Of a DNA stretch of 64,000 nt, positions 40,601-48,579 are shown one piece after another. A program made the translations under genes and the position numbers. The notes under the pieces are model-generated. The model made no database searches, was not told where the DNA came from, and was given only the letters and a program-made list of their open reading frames with translations. Source of the stretch: an uncultured Treponema sp. (GTDB lineage: Bacteria > Spirochaetota > Spirochaetia > Treponematales > Treponemataceae). How positions within the stretch are numbered: position 1 is the first letter of the stretch; every line of letters starts with the position of its first letter. The DNA is taken from assembly GCA_946411505.1 (NCBI GenBank), contig CAMKEG010000002.1:186001-250000 (forward strand), given 5' to 3'.

Positions 40601-42706
40601 ATGGATGACATTTTCTATCACAAAATATCAGACAGCCTAAACAATCTTAACTCTACAAGTTTCCTAAATTGTTTGGAAAATCAAAGAAGTAATTTTCTAC
40701 TAAAAAATCAAATACATATTTCTGATGAAATGTCATCAAAACTATATGACAATAACAATATATTGTATGATATAGAATCACAACTAGAAACATTATTTTA
40801 TTATGTACAAAAAAAAGATGCTAAAGAAGAATATCAAAATTTTGCAAAAGATTTGATTTATAAAATCAAGAAGAAAGATGAAGAAATAGATAAGATAGAA
40901 GACAAACTTTTTGCATTTTACAAAAGAAGCGAACTCTTTGCAGCGATTCACCGTGAAAATTTAACAAGCGAAGTCTTTACAGAAATTTCTGACAAGGAGT
41001 ATTTTGATAAAGTTCAAACAACAATATGGAGAAAAATACAGAGTATAGGTAAAACGGAGTATCAAAATTTTCTTTCGTTATTTAAAGAATTAATTTTATT
41101 TATAGAAACAGCGAAAAAAATTTTAAAAGGAATAAACGATTACAAAAAAATCATAAATATACCAAGTAATTACAACATTCCAGATGAACCGCAGGCACCT
41201 AAAATTTTGAACGCGGAAGAAGGTTTTTTTAAGGAAATCCAAAAAAATTCAGAATCAAAAGAAATCGATATTTGGAGTGGGAGCGCCATTAAGGAGTATT
41301 GCTCAACTACGGATGACCTTCCGCAATTTTTTGAGTCATTGTCCGAGCAGAAACATAAATATATGCTGGACAAGGCTTTGTATGATTTTTTAAAAGACAT
41401 CGAAGCAAGTATAAAATTTCAAAAGGAATTTGATGATTATCAAAAAAAACGAAAAATTATTGCAAAGAAAATTACAGTTTTCTTAAAGGAACATCCACTT
41501 TTTGCTTTTGAATTTCCTGATTCGTTGTTTGGTACACTTTTTGAGGATTCAATTTATGATATCCAAACCGTAGATTTTAATATTTTAAAAGAAAATGTTT
41601 TAAAGCAAACAGAAATGAATTTTGATGATTTTTACAAAAAAGGAAAATCTTTAATTGAAGATAGATCGAAATTTTTAGAACATGAAAAAATAAATGAGAA
41701 ACAAGAAGAAATAAAAAAAAGAAAAACGACAGTTAAAATTATAATTTCACTTATTCTTATAATTTTGGCAATAATTTTAATACGCAAATTATATATAAGA
41801 AATAAAGAAATTCAAATGCAGCAACAAAAAATCCAACGATTGTATGAATTAAATTGCAAAATTGAGAATATAGTGTTTAGATTTAATTCTAATAGAAATG
41901 GGCCAACTCTTGAAGAAATGATTGAGCTTGAGGCTGAAACTCATGATGCACAAATACAGTTTTATATTGGTGAAAGATATTTTTATGATAAACAGTTGGA
42001 TTCATCATTTCAGTCATATAATTGGATAAAGTTATCCGCCGCTCAGAACAATGCCGATGGGCTTGCTAGATTGGGATGGTTTTATTTAATAGGTAAAAGT
42101 GTTGACAAAGATTATGAAAAAGCACTTGGTTTAATAAAAAAATCAGTTGATATGGGTAGTTCCTATGGTGAAAATTTTCTTGGATATATGTATGAAAATG
42201 GCGAAGGAGTAAAAAAGAGTATACAAGAGGCGGAAAAATGGTACCGGCAATCAGCGGAGAAAGGAAATTGTTTTGGTCAAAATAATCTTAGCCGTTTTTA
42301 TCATAATGGAATAGTTGTGTCAAAAGATTATAAAGAATCTGTAAAATGGTTGCGCATGGCTGCTGAGCAGGGGTTGGATATCTCGCAATATAATTTTGGC
42401 ATTTCGTATTTAAATGGTGCTGGTGTTGAGAAGGATGAAGCCCATGCTTATAATTGGTTCAGAAAGGCGGCGGAACAAGATTTTGTTGACGCTGAATATA
42501 ATGTTGGAATTATGTTATGCCTTGGCTTTGATTCAGAAAGAAATGAAAGCGGATTGGATTGGTTAGGCAAAGCAGCAAAACATTGTGATGCAGAATCTAT
42601 TCGTTTTTTAGAACACCCCATACTTAATTCAATTCATATGACCTTTTTTAGGGACAACCTTGAATTCAATATTAGAAACAAATGGATAAATACTCCGTAT
42701 AATTAA
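40601..42706 (+). CDS. Membrane-anchored Sel1-repeat protein
   Basis: A 701-residue AT-rich protein. Residues 1-370 are mostly charged helix with coiled-coil character (KKDEEIDKIEDKLFAFYK, KQEEIKKRKTTVK). One membrane helix spans about 376-396 (IIISLILIILAIILI). Residues 470-680 hold five to six Sel1 repeats (AEKWYRQSAEKGNCFGQNNL, YNWFRKAAEQDFVDAEYN). Sel1 repeats mediate protein contacts. The orientation, a long helical sensor part joined by one helix to a solenoid, is unlike common Sel1 lipoproteins. ATG 40601 follows GGTGA; a GTG 9 bases earlier is less likely. Function unknown. Confidence 0.8.
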   Translation: MDDIFYHKISDSLNNLNSTSFLNCLENQRSNFLLKNQIHISDEMSSKLYDNNNILYDIESQLETLFYYVQKKDAKEEYQNFAKDLIYKIKKKDEEIDKIEDKLFAFYKRSELFAAIHRENLTSEVFTEISDKEYFDKVQTTIWRKIQSIGKTEYQNFLSLFKELILFIETAKKILKGINDYKKIINIPSNYNIPDEPQAPKILNAEEGFFKEIQKNSESKEIDIWSGSAIKEYCSTTDDLPQFFESLSEQKHKYMLDKALYDFLKDIEASIKFQKEFDDYQKKRKIIAKKITVFLKEHPLFAFEFPDSLFGTLFEDSIYDIQTVDFNILKENVLKQTEMNFDDFYKKGKSLIEDRSKFLEHEKINEKQEEIKKRKTTVKIIISLILIILAIILIRKLYIRNKEIQMQQQKIQRLYELNCKIENIVFRFNSNRNGPTLEEMIELEAETHDAQIQFYIGERYFYDKQLDSSFQSYNWIKLSAAQNNADGLARLGWFYLIGKSVDKDYEKALGLIKKSVDMGSSYGENFLGYMYENGEGVKKSIQEAEKWYRQSAEKGNCFGQNNLSRFYHNGIVVSKDYKESVKWLRMAAEQGLDISQYNFGISYLNGAGVEKDEAHAYNWFRKAAEQDFVDAEYNVGIMLCLGFDSERNESGLDWLGKAAKHCDAESIRFLEHPILNSIHMTFFRDNLEFNIRNKWINTPYN

Positions 42707-42742
42707 ATCATAATATTATGAAATAATGAAGTCTTGCAAGAT

Positions 42743-42931
42743 ATGACAAAACGAGAAGAAATTACACATTGCATCGAAGAGTATATTGAAAAATATGTTG
42801 CTGATGAAATAATTTTGTCGTTCAAAGAAATTCGAAAATGGCCAATTGTTGATAGGATATGTGAAGATAAGGATCCTGCCAATATATGCAACGCTATGGA
42901 TGCTGTAAAAAGTATAGATTTGAATATGTGA
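42743..42931 (+). CDS. Possible small protein in the AT-rich island
   Basis: An open frame for 62 residues (MTKREEITHCIEEYIEKYVA, then FKEIRKWPIVDRICEDKD). The composition looks protein-like and amphipathic, but no ribosome site is visible and no family is recognised. It may be a real small gene, a remnant of a longer one, or chance. Confidence 0.3.
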   Translation: MTKREEITHCIEEYIEKYVADEIILSFKEIRKWPIVDRICEDKDPANICNAMDAVKSIDLNM

Positions 42932-43005
42932 CCGGTATACAAGGTAGCACAACATATACGCTCAAATATATACGTGTATAAAGATGTTCTCTCTCCCCCC
43001 ACACC

Positions 43006-43034
43006 TTGCCCTCCGCCCCCATTTCCGCTAAAAT
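43006..43034 (+). promoter_or_regulatory. Promoter of ettA
   Basis: TTGCCC (43006-43011), 17-bp spacer, TAAAAT (43029-43034). AAAAGGAG lies before ATG 43103. Confidence 0.55.
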
Positions 43035-43102
43035 AAAACTGTAAAAACGGCGCGCGAAAAATCTGCGATTTTGCGCTTATCAGTAAAAGGAGAAAATTCG
43101 CT

Positions 43103-44821
43103 ATGGCAAAGACAATCGACGATAAAAAAATAATTTACACGATGGACAGGGTTTCGCGCGCTTATGGAACGAAGGTCGTTCTTAAGGACGTGAGCATTTC
43201 TTATTACTATGGCGCGAAGATTGGCGTGATTGGTCCCAACGGTTCTGGAAAGTCTTCGCTCTTTAAGATTTTGGCTGGCGTGGACAAGGACTTTACGGGC
43301 GAGACGACGCTGGCTCCCGGTTACACGATTGGCTATTTGGAGCAGGAGCCGGAACTTGCGGCGGGAAAAACCGTTCTTGAAATCGTAAAGGAAGGCGTTA
43401 AGCCCATCACCGATTTGCTTGAGGAATTTGACAAAGTCAACGAAGCCTTTGGCGACCCCGACGCGGACTACGACAAGCTGGGCGCGCGACAGGCGGAGCT
43501 GCAGGAAAAGCTTGACGCGGCTGACGCGTGGAACTTGGACGCAAACTTGGAGCTTGCCATGGAAGCCTTGCGCTGCCCTCCGGCCGATCAAGTCGTTGAC
43601 GTTCTTAGCGGAGGAGAAAGGCGCCGCGTTGCCCTTTGCCGCCTGCTTTTGCAAAAGCCCGACATCCTTTTGCTTGACGAGCCTACCAACCACCTTGACG
43701 CGGAGACCGTCGCCTGGCTTGAAAACCACCTTCACACTTACCCCGGAACCGTAATCGCGATCACCCACGACCGCTACTTTTTGGACGACGTGGCCGGCTG
43801 GATTTTGGAGCTTGACCGCGGCGAAGGATATCCGTTCAAAGGAAACTACTCCAGCTGGCTTGAACAAAAGGAAGCCCGCTTGGCTTTGGAAGAAAAGGGC
43901 GAAAGCCAGCGGCGCAAGGAAATGCAGCGCGAGTTGGAATGGATTCACATGGGCGCCAAGGGCCGCCAAGCCAAGCACAAGGAGCACATCACCCGCTACG
44001 AGGAATTGCTGCGCCAAGAAGGAAAGACAAAGCTCAAGGACACCCAGATTTCAATTCCGGCCGGCCCGCGCTTGGGCGGCCAAGTGATTGACGCTGTGGG
44101 CCTTACAAAATCTTTTGGCGAAAAACTGCTTTTTGAAAATCTTGACTTCCACATTCCGGCGGGAGCGGTTGTGGGAATCGTAGGCCCCAACGGCGCCGGC
44201 AAGACAACATTGTTCAAGATGATTGCTGGAATCGAAAAGCCCGACTCAGGCGAGCTTAAGGTTGGCCAAACCGTAAAGCTGGTTTACGTTGACCAGATGA
44301 GAAGCAAGCTTGACGAAAACAAAACGGTTTACGACACCCTCACCGACGGCCTTGACATGGTAAAGCTTGGAGCGGTTGACGAAAAGGACCGGCCTCTTGA
44401 AGGCGGCGTTCGTGAAGTCAACGGCCACGCTTACTGCGCCTGGTTCAACTTTGCCGGAGCGGACCAAAACAAAAAGGTGGGCGTGCTTTCCGGCGGAGAA
44501 AAGAACCGCCTTAACCTTGGAATGATGCTAAAGGAAAGCGGCAACGTTCTTCTTTTGGACGAACCGACCAACGACCTTGACGTGCAGACTGTGCGCGCCT
44601 TGGAAGAAGCCCTGGAAGACTTTGCCGGCTGCGCGCTTGTCGTAAGCCACGACCGCTGGTTCTTGGACCGCATTTGCACGCACATTCTGGCCTTTGAAAA
44701 CAACAGCGAAGTCCGCTGGTTTGAGGGCAACTGGTCCGAATACGCCGAATGGAAAAAGAAGGAATTTGGCGAGGACGCGGGCGTTCCCAAGAGAACCGTG
44801 TACAGAAAATTGACCCGCTAG
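43103..44821 (+). CDS. ettA: Energy-dependent translational throttle protein, ABC-F ATPase
   Basis: A 572-residue ABC-F protein with two nucleotide domains. First: [45 protein letters not shown]. The arm and linker follow ([27 protein letters not shown]). Second: [50 protein letters not shown]. The end [10 protein letters not shown] fits EttA. It binds the ribosomal E site and gates the first peptide bond by ADP/ATP level. No membrane domain is present. It has its own promoter. Confidence 0.95.
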   Translation: MAKTIDDKKIIYTMDRVSRAYGTKVVLKDVSISYYYGAKIGVIGPNGSGKSSLFKILAGVDKDFTGETTLAPGYTIGYLEQEPELAAGKTVLEIVKEGVKPITDLLEEFDKVNEAFGDPDADYDKLGARQAELQEKLDAADAWNLDANLELAMEALRCPPADQVVDVLSGGERRRVALCRLLLQKPDILLLDEPTNHLDAETVAWLENHLHTYPGTVIAITHDRYFLDDVAGWILELDRGEGYPFKGNYSSWLEQKEARLALEEKGESQRRKEMQRELEWIHMGAKGRQAKHKEHITRYEELLRQEGKTKLKDTQISIPAGPRLGGQVIDAVGLTKSFGEKLLFENLDFHIPAGAVVGIVGPNGAGKTTLFKMIAGIEKPDSGELKVGQTVKLVYVDQMRSKLDENKTVYDTLTDGLDMVKLGAVDEKDRPLEGGVREVNGHAYCAWFNFAGADQNKKVGVLSGGEKNRLNLGMMLKESGNVLLLDEPTNDLDVQTVRALEEALEDFAGCALVVSHDRWFLDRICTHILAFENNSEVRWFEGNWSEYAEWKKKEFGEDAGVPKRTVYRKLTR

Positions 44822-44904
44822 ACAAAAACGTGAATTGCGATTAAAATGATTGATATGTTGCGGAACGCTTTCGCTAGAAATTTTGAACTTCTCACGCAAA
44901 GGCA

Positions 44905-44956
44905 ATTGATGCCTATGCGCCGAACGGCGCAAACGTCAATAACTTCCACTTACGCA
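44905..44956 (+). repeat. Dispersed hairpin repeat, family 1, diverged copy C
   Basis: TTGATGCC, stem TGCGCC/GGCGCA, then GTCAATAACTTCC and later CGCAA. The order of blocks matches copies A, B and D but the loop (GAAC) is not of the GNRA type. Confidence 0.4.
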
Positions 44957-45038
44957 ACAAGTCCAAAGGACTTGACAAAGCAGAACGCGCGCCGCACAAT
45001 CAATCAATAGAAGAATAGTCTTTAAATGCTTAAAACAC

Positions 45039-45084
45039 AGCCCGCGCTGCAAGGACGCTTTTGTCCTTGCAGCGCGGGCTTTTT
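45039..45084 (+). terminator. Strong terminator between ettA and the DUF6273 lipoprotein
   Basis: An 18-bp perfect stem, 45039-45056 with 45063-45080 (arm begins AGCCCGCGCTGC), 6-nt loop, then T. The -35 box of the next promoter lies inside its 3' arm. Confidence 0.9.
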
Positions 45085-45095
45085 GTTTTTATAAA
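45067..45095 (+). promoter_or_regulatory. Promoter of the DUF6273 lipoprotein, overlapping the terminator
   Basis: TTGCAG (45067-45072), 17-bp spacer, TATAAA (45090-45095). The leader is about 20 nt and carries CGGAGG. Confidence 0.55.
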
Positions 45096-45121
45096 AAGTT
45101 CATTCAATCGGAGGTAGAAGA

Positions 45122-46879
45122 ATGAAAAAGACATTTAGGATTGCGGCGCTTGCCTTGCTTGCGTCGTTCGCTCTGGCGCTCGCTGGCTGCAGCAATTCTT
45201 CTGGCGGCGGCGCGGCTCTCGCGGCTTTGGGCGGAACAGGTTCCGGCGGAGGAAATGGAACTGGCGGCGACAACAATAGCGGCGGCGGACAAAACCAGCA
45301 AAACACGACAGAAACAAAATGGACAATCAGCGGAATTGAATACACCGTAAAAGACGGAAAAGTTACCGTCACGCAAAACGGAACAAAAACCGAAGTTGGA
45401 ACGGTTGACAGTTCCGGCGTCGTAACCATCACCCAAGGCGGCCAGACAATCACCGTCCGCGCGCAGGGAGCGGGAAGCTCCAACGTAACCGTCACAATCG
45501 CCACGACGACCACGACAAAAACTTATTCCGGCGACATAGCAAGCGGAACGCTTACAAACACGGAGGACGCTAACGACACGATTACGATTGCCAAGGTTGA
45601 AACGACAACCGGCGGCGGAAATGAGAACGGCGGCGGAAACGCGAATCCGCCCGCCAGCGGTTTTACCGTGACCTTTAACACTGACGGCGGAAGCTCCGTG
45701 ACAAGCCAGCCGGTTGCAAGCGGCGGAGTGGCCACAAGGCCTGCCGCGCCCACAAAAACCGACTGCGCCTTTGTGTGCTGGTTCAAGGACGGCGCGCTTT
45801 ACGACTTTTCAAGCCCGGTAAACGGAGACATTGAGCTTACGGCAAAATGGTACGCCTTTCAAACGACCGTAAAGGAGTTGCCGTCCACAACAAGCGGAAG
45901 TTACGGAACAAACGCCACATACGTTTTGTTCGGCGACTTTCCGCAGACACACAAAGCAGACAGCGTTGTCATTGACGAAAGCCAGAAATTTGTGATGGGT
46001 GGCCTTGAATACTTTCCTGGAAGCGACGGCAACTTGTACGCCATGCGAGAACAGGCTAGATTCTGGAGATATTATTATTCAGATGGAACTCTAGTTCCCT
46101 CCAGCGGTAGCCCGGATTATAAAATACCTGGATACTTTAAGGTTGAACCGATTAAGTGGCGCGTTTTAAAAGAAGACTATGGAAGCGGCCACAAAAAACT
46201 GCTGGTAGCCGAAAATTCGTTGATAACAGATTATTTTCATCGTGGTGGCAGCGCAAATTGCGACAACTGGGAATATTCAGACTTGCGTAATTATCTGAAT
46301 GGAACCACGGGGGACTTCTTAAACAAAGGCTTTTTGCAAAGCGCCTTTACAGCTTCCGCGCAAAATCTTATCGCAACAACAACTTTGGACAATAAGATTT
46401 ATGATAGCGACGGAACAGAAGCTACTTCTGAAACGTTTGATGATTTAGCTAGTCGTAAAGTCAATGATACACAGGATAAAGTCTTTATTCTTTCGATTAA
46501 AGAAACCGCTTATTATGTTGTTAATAGCTTTGATGTTGAATATAAATATGGCGCTCCTTCAGATCGTTTTAGGACGCACACTGATTATTCTCTTGCGCAA
46601 GCCAATAAGTACGGTTCGGTCTATGCTGTCGATGATACCTACAACTATGGCGAAAATCCCGATGACATGGACATGCTTAATGGCGTAACTTATAAAGTTT
46701 GGAAAAAGAACATGGCGTTTTACCAGAAGTATGGCAATGCAGCGGCTTATTGGCTGCGCACACCTGCCCGCGCCAGTTCTAGTTGCCAAGATGTTGGTTG
46801 GTCCGGCAAAGCGGGAGGAAGCAGTATACAAACTAACACAAACCAGCTGGGCGTAGTTCCCGCCTTGTGCTTGAAGTGA
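45122..46879 (+). CDS. Lipoprotein with InlB-type repeat and DUF6273 domain
   Basis: A 585-residue lipoprotein (lipobox ALAGC, Cys23). A Gly/Ser/Asn-rich linker leads to a Thr-rich beta region, then one Listeria-Bacteroides (InlB B) repeat near residues 178-240 (FTVTFNTDGGSSVTSQPVAS to IELTAKW). The C-terminal 330 residues match DUF6273: FGDFPQT, PIKWRVL, LLVAENSLI, WEYSDLRNYLN, DKVFILSIKE, AAYWLRTPARAS and GVVPALCLK. This fold is thought to resemble sulfatase-modifying factor/C-type-lectin domains and occurs on surface proteins. It may bind ligand or host material; no catalytic site is evident. Confidence 0.82.
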   Translation: MKKTFRIAALALLASFALALAGCSNSSGGGAALAALGGTGSGGGNGTGGDNNSGGGQNQQNTTETKWTISGIEYTVKDGKVTVTQNGTKTEVGTVDSSGVVTITQGGQTITVRAQGAGSSNVTVTIATTTTTKTYSGDIASGTLTNTEDANDTITIAKVETTTGGGNENGGGNANPPASGFTVTFNTDGGSSVTSQPVASGGVATRPAAPTKTDCAFVCWFKDGALYDFSSPVNGDIELTAKWYAFQTTVKELPSTTSGSYGTNATYVLFGDFPQTHKADSVVIDESQKFVMGGLEYFPGSDGNLYAMREQARFWRYYYSDGTLVPSSGSPDYKIPGYFKVEPIKWRVLKEDYGSGHKKLLVAENSLITDYFHRGGSANCDNWEYSDLRNYLNGTTGDFLNKGFLQSAFTASAQNLIATTTLDNKIYDSDGTEATSETFDDLASRKVNDTQDKVFILSIKETAYYVVNSFDVEYKYGAPSDRFRTHTDYSLAQANKYGSVYAVDDTYNYGENPDDMDMLNGVTYKVWKKNMAFYQKYGNAAAYWLRTPARASSSCQDVGWSGKAGGSSIQTNTNQLGVVPALCLK

Positions 46880-46892
46880 TTATTTGTATAAA

Positions 46893-46924
46893 TGGCATTC
46901 CCGCGCTTGACGCGGGAATCTTTT
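46893..46924 (-). repeat. Dispersed palindrome, family 2, single unit
   Basis: Minus strand AAAAGAT, stem TCCCGCG/CGCGGGA with loop TCAAG, then ATGCCA. It matches the two half-units after gdhA with a third stem sequence that still pairs. Confidence 0.7.
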
Positions 46925-46940
46925 GGGCAACACGAGCCGG

Positions 46941-46973
46941 CGGCTTCCTCCATCGCGGGGAAGCCGTTTTTTT
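46941..46973 (+). terminator. Terminator of the DUF6273 lipoprotein gene
   Basis: CGGCTTCC pairs with GGAAGCCG around a 10-nt loop, followed by seven T. The T-run overlaps the stop codon of the converging ATPase gene. Confidence 0.8.
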
Positions 46974-48315
46974 ACCACAAGGCTTCTACGACAAGGCTGC
47001 TAGGAAGAAAGTCTGCCTTTAAAAACTGAACCATATACAAAGGGAAGTAAGAAACGCTTTTATTTTTTTCAACATTGCCTATGCAAAAAACTATGGCGTT
47101 CCGCAAGCGCCATTCTTTGCAGGCAAGGGCTTTTTCCAAAGCGGCGTGGCGGCGATAGTCTTTTCCAGATTTGACTTCGAGCGCAAGAGACGAATTGTTT
47201 TTTTGAACTACAAAATCAAGTTCGCATACGCCTTTTTTGTCAAAGTAGCGCAACTCAAAGCCGTTCGCGACAAGTTGCTGGGCAATGACATTTTCCACGA
47301 TGCTGCCCATATTAACTTCCAGATTTCCCTGCAAGATTTCGTACTGAACGTTTCCGACCGTCATTGCGCATAAAAGCCCTGTGTCATTCAAATAAACCTT
47401 CATCAGATTTCGCTGTTCATTTGTCTTAAACGGAATTATCGGAGCTGTCAGATTGTAGCAAGGAAGCGTAACTCCAGCGTCGCTAAGCCATATAAAGCTG
47501 CTTTCATAACGGTTCATGCGGGCATTTGTATTTATATCGGAAAGCATAAAACGGCGGTTTTTTGAATTCAGCTCCGATGGAATTCTGTCAAAAATTTCTT
47601 TAATCCGCGCTTTGTCTTTTTTTGCGTATTTTGTGATGTCCTGTCTGTAAAGGGCGAGAATGTCTTTTTGAATCATCACCGTTTTCGCTATGTCATGGTT
47701 GTCAACAAAAGACTGAACCACGGCGGGCATCCCGCCAACAATCACATAGTAGCGGAAAAGCTGAAGCATTTTTTGATGAATCGTATCGTTTACAGCCGCG
47801 TGTTTTTCAAAGCATTCTTGGATATGCAGCAGCGTTTCTTTTTGAACTCCGTTTGCCCAGCAGAATTCTTCAAAATCAAGCGGAAACATTTGAACGACAT
47901 GCTCAAAGCCAACAGGATAAGACGGAACTTCCTTGTAAGTCACTCCAAGCAACGAGCCTGATTCAATGTAATCAAAACGGCCGTCCTCGACAAGAAATTT
48001 TATCGCCGTTCTTGCGCGCGGACATTCCTGTATTTCATCCAAAAAAATTACAGATTCTCCTGGAACAAGCGGCTGCTGCGAAAAGGCTGTAAGAGCGGTG
48101 ATGATTGTGTCTGCGTTCAAGTCGCCTGCAAAAGCGGACATAGCGGACGGCGTGTCTATAAAATTGATTTCCAAAACCGATTTATAGTTTTTCCGCGCGA
48201 AAGCCCTTATTGCGTGAGTTTTGCCTATCTGGCGCGCTCCCGTAACAAGAAGGGCTTTTTTTTCTGAAGAGTTTTTCCATTCGGCAAATTTTTCAAGCGC
48301 TTTTCGTTTTAGCAT
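46972..48315 (-). CDS. AAA_14/DUF4143 ATPase
   Basis: A 447-residue orphan ATPase. Walker A is VTGARQIGKTHAI (residues 24-36), Walker B is SVIFLDEIQECPRA, then ESGSLLGV. The C-terminal DUF4143 domain ends in a nuclease-fold core, CELDFVVQKNNSSLALEVKSG (Asp then Glu-x-Lys). Such proteins are widespread, often multi-copy and scattered; the function is unknown. Its promoter contains three copies of TTTGTAACG at exact 33-bp spacing, suggesting autoregulation or another DNA-binding role. It is related in layout, not sequence, to the DUF234 ATPase at 9271. Confidence 0.85.
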   Translation of the reverse strand: MLKRKALEKFAEWKNSSEKKALLVTGARQIGKTHAIRAFARKNYKSVLEINFIDTPSAMSAFAGDLNADTIITALTAFSQQPLVPGESVIFLDEIQECPRARTAIKFLVEDGRFDYIESGSLLGVTYKEVPSYPVGFEHVVQMFPLDFEEFCWANGVQKETLLHIQECFEKHAAVNDTIHQKMLQLFRYYVIVGGMPAVVQSFVDNHDIAKTVMIQKDILALYRQDITKYAKKDKARIKEIFDRIPSELNSKNRRFMLSDINTNARMNRYESSFIWLSDAGVTLPCYNLTAPIIPFKTNEQRNLMKVYLNDTGLLCAMTVGNVQYEILQGNLEVNMGSIVENVIAQQLVANGFELRYFDKKGVCELDFVVQKNNSSLALEVKSGKDYRRHAALEKALACKEWRLRNAIVFCIGNVEKNKSVSYFPLYMVQFLKADFLPSSLVVEALW

Positions 48316-48327
48316 GGGTTCGCCTCG

Positions 48328-48410
48328 TTTGTAACGTTTTTCTAATTCTATTATAGCATTTTTGTAACGAAATTCAAGGTTAATTTTGATATTTTTGTAA
48401 CGAAATTCAA
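48328..48410 (-). promoter_or_regulatory. Promoter and 33-bp-spaced repeats of the DUF4143 ATPase gene
   Basis: TTTGTAACG occurs at 48328, 48361 and 48394 (plus-strand reading), exactly 33 bp apart. The latter two are part of a 19-bp direct repeat TTTTTGTAACGAAATTCAA (48359-48377, 48392-48410). The minus promoter TTGAAT-N16-TATAAT (48377-48350) overlaps the middle copy. Confidence 0.7.
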
Positions 48411-48418
48411 TTTTTTTC

Positions 48419-48447
48419 TTGACAAAAGCATGTCTATTCTATATTAT
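48419..48447 (+). promoter_or_regulatory. Promoter of the SRP RNA
   Basis: TTGACA (48419-48424), 17-bp spacer, TATTAT (48442-48447), ending 4 nt before the RNA 5' arm. Confidence 0.8.
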
Positions 48448-48451
48448 AAAC

Positions 48452-48555
48452 TTGAGCCTAGGCGCTATGCGGCGCTGCGCCGCAAAACCCCGCCAGAGCC
48501 GGAAGGCAGCAACGGTATGCGGATGCAGCGCGCGCCGTAGTATGCCTAGGCTCAA
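48452..48555 (+). ncRNA. ffs: Small signal recognition particle RNA (4.5S type)
   Basis: About 104 nt. The 12-base ends TTGAGCCTAGGC and GCCTAGGCTCAA pair fully. The apex carries the conserved domain IV signature GCCGGAAGGCAGCAACGG, which binds Ffh. It lacks the Alu domain of long SRP RNAs. A strong promoter precedes it. Only five T follow, and glmS starts 25 nt on, so part of the transcription may read into glmS. Confidence 0.92.
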
Positions 48556-48579
48556 CCTTTTTAACGCGAGGAAAAAAGT

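Noticed and set aside
45122-46879. DUF6273 lipoprotein as the variable target of a diversity-generating retroelement
   Set aside because: T. denticola has such a target lipoprotein, but no reverse transcriptase, template repeat or adenine-biased variable repeat is seen here.
48556-48579. glmS ribozyme before glmS
   Set aside because: Only about 25 nt separate the SRP RNA and the start codon, and the upstream RNA has the SRP signature instead.
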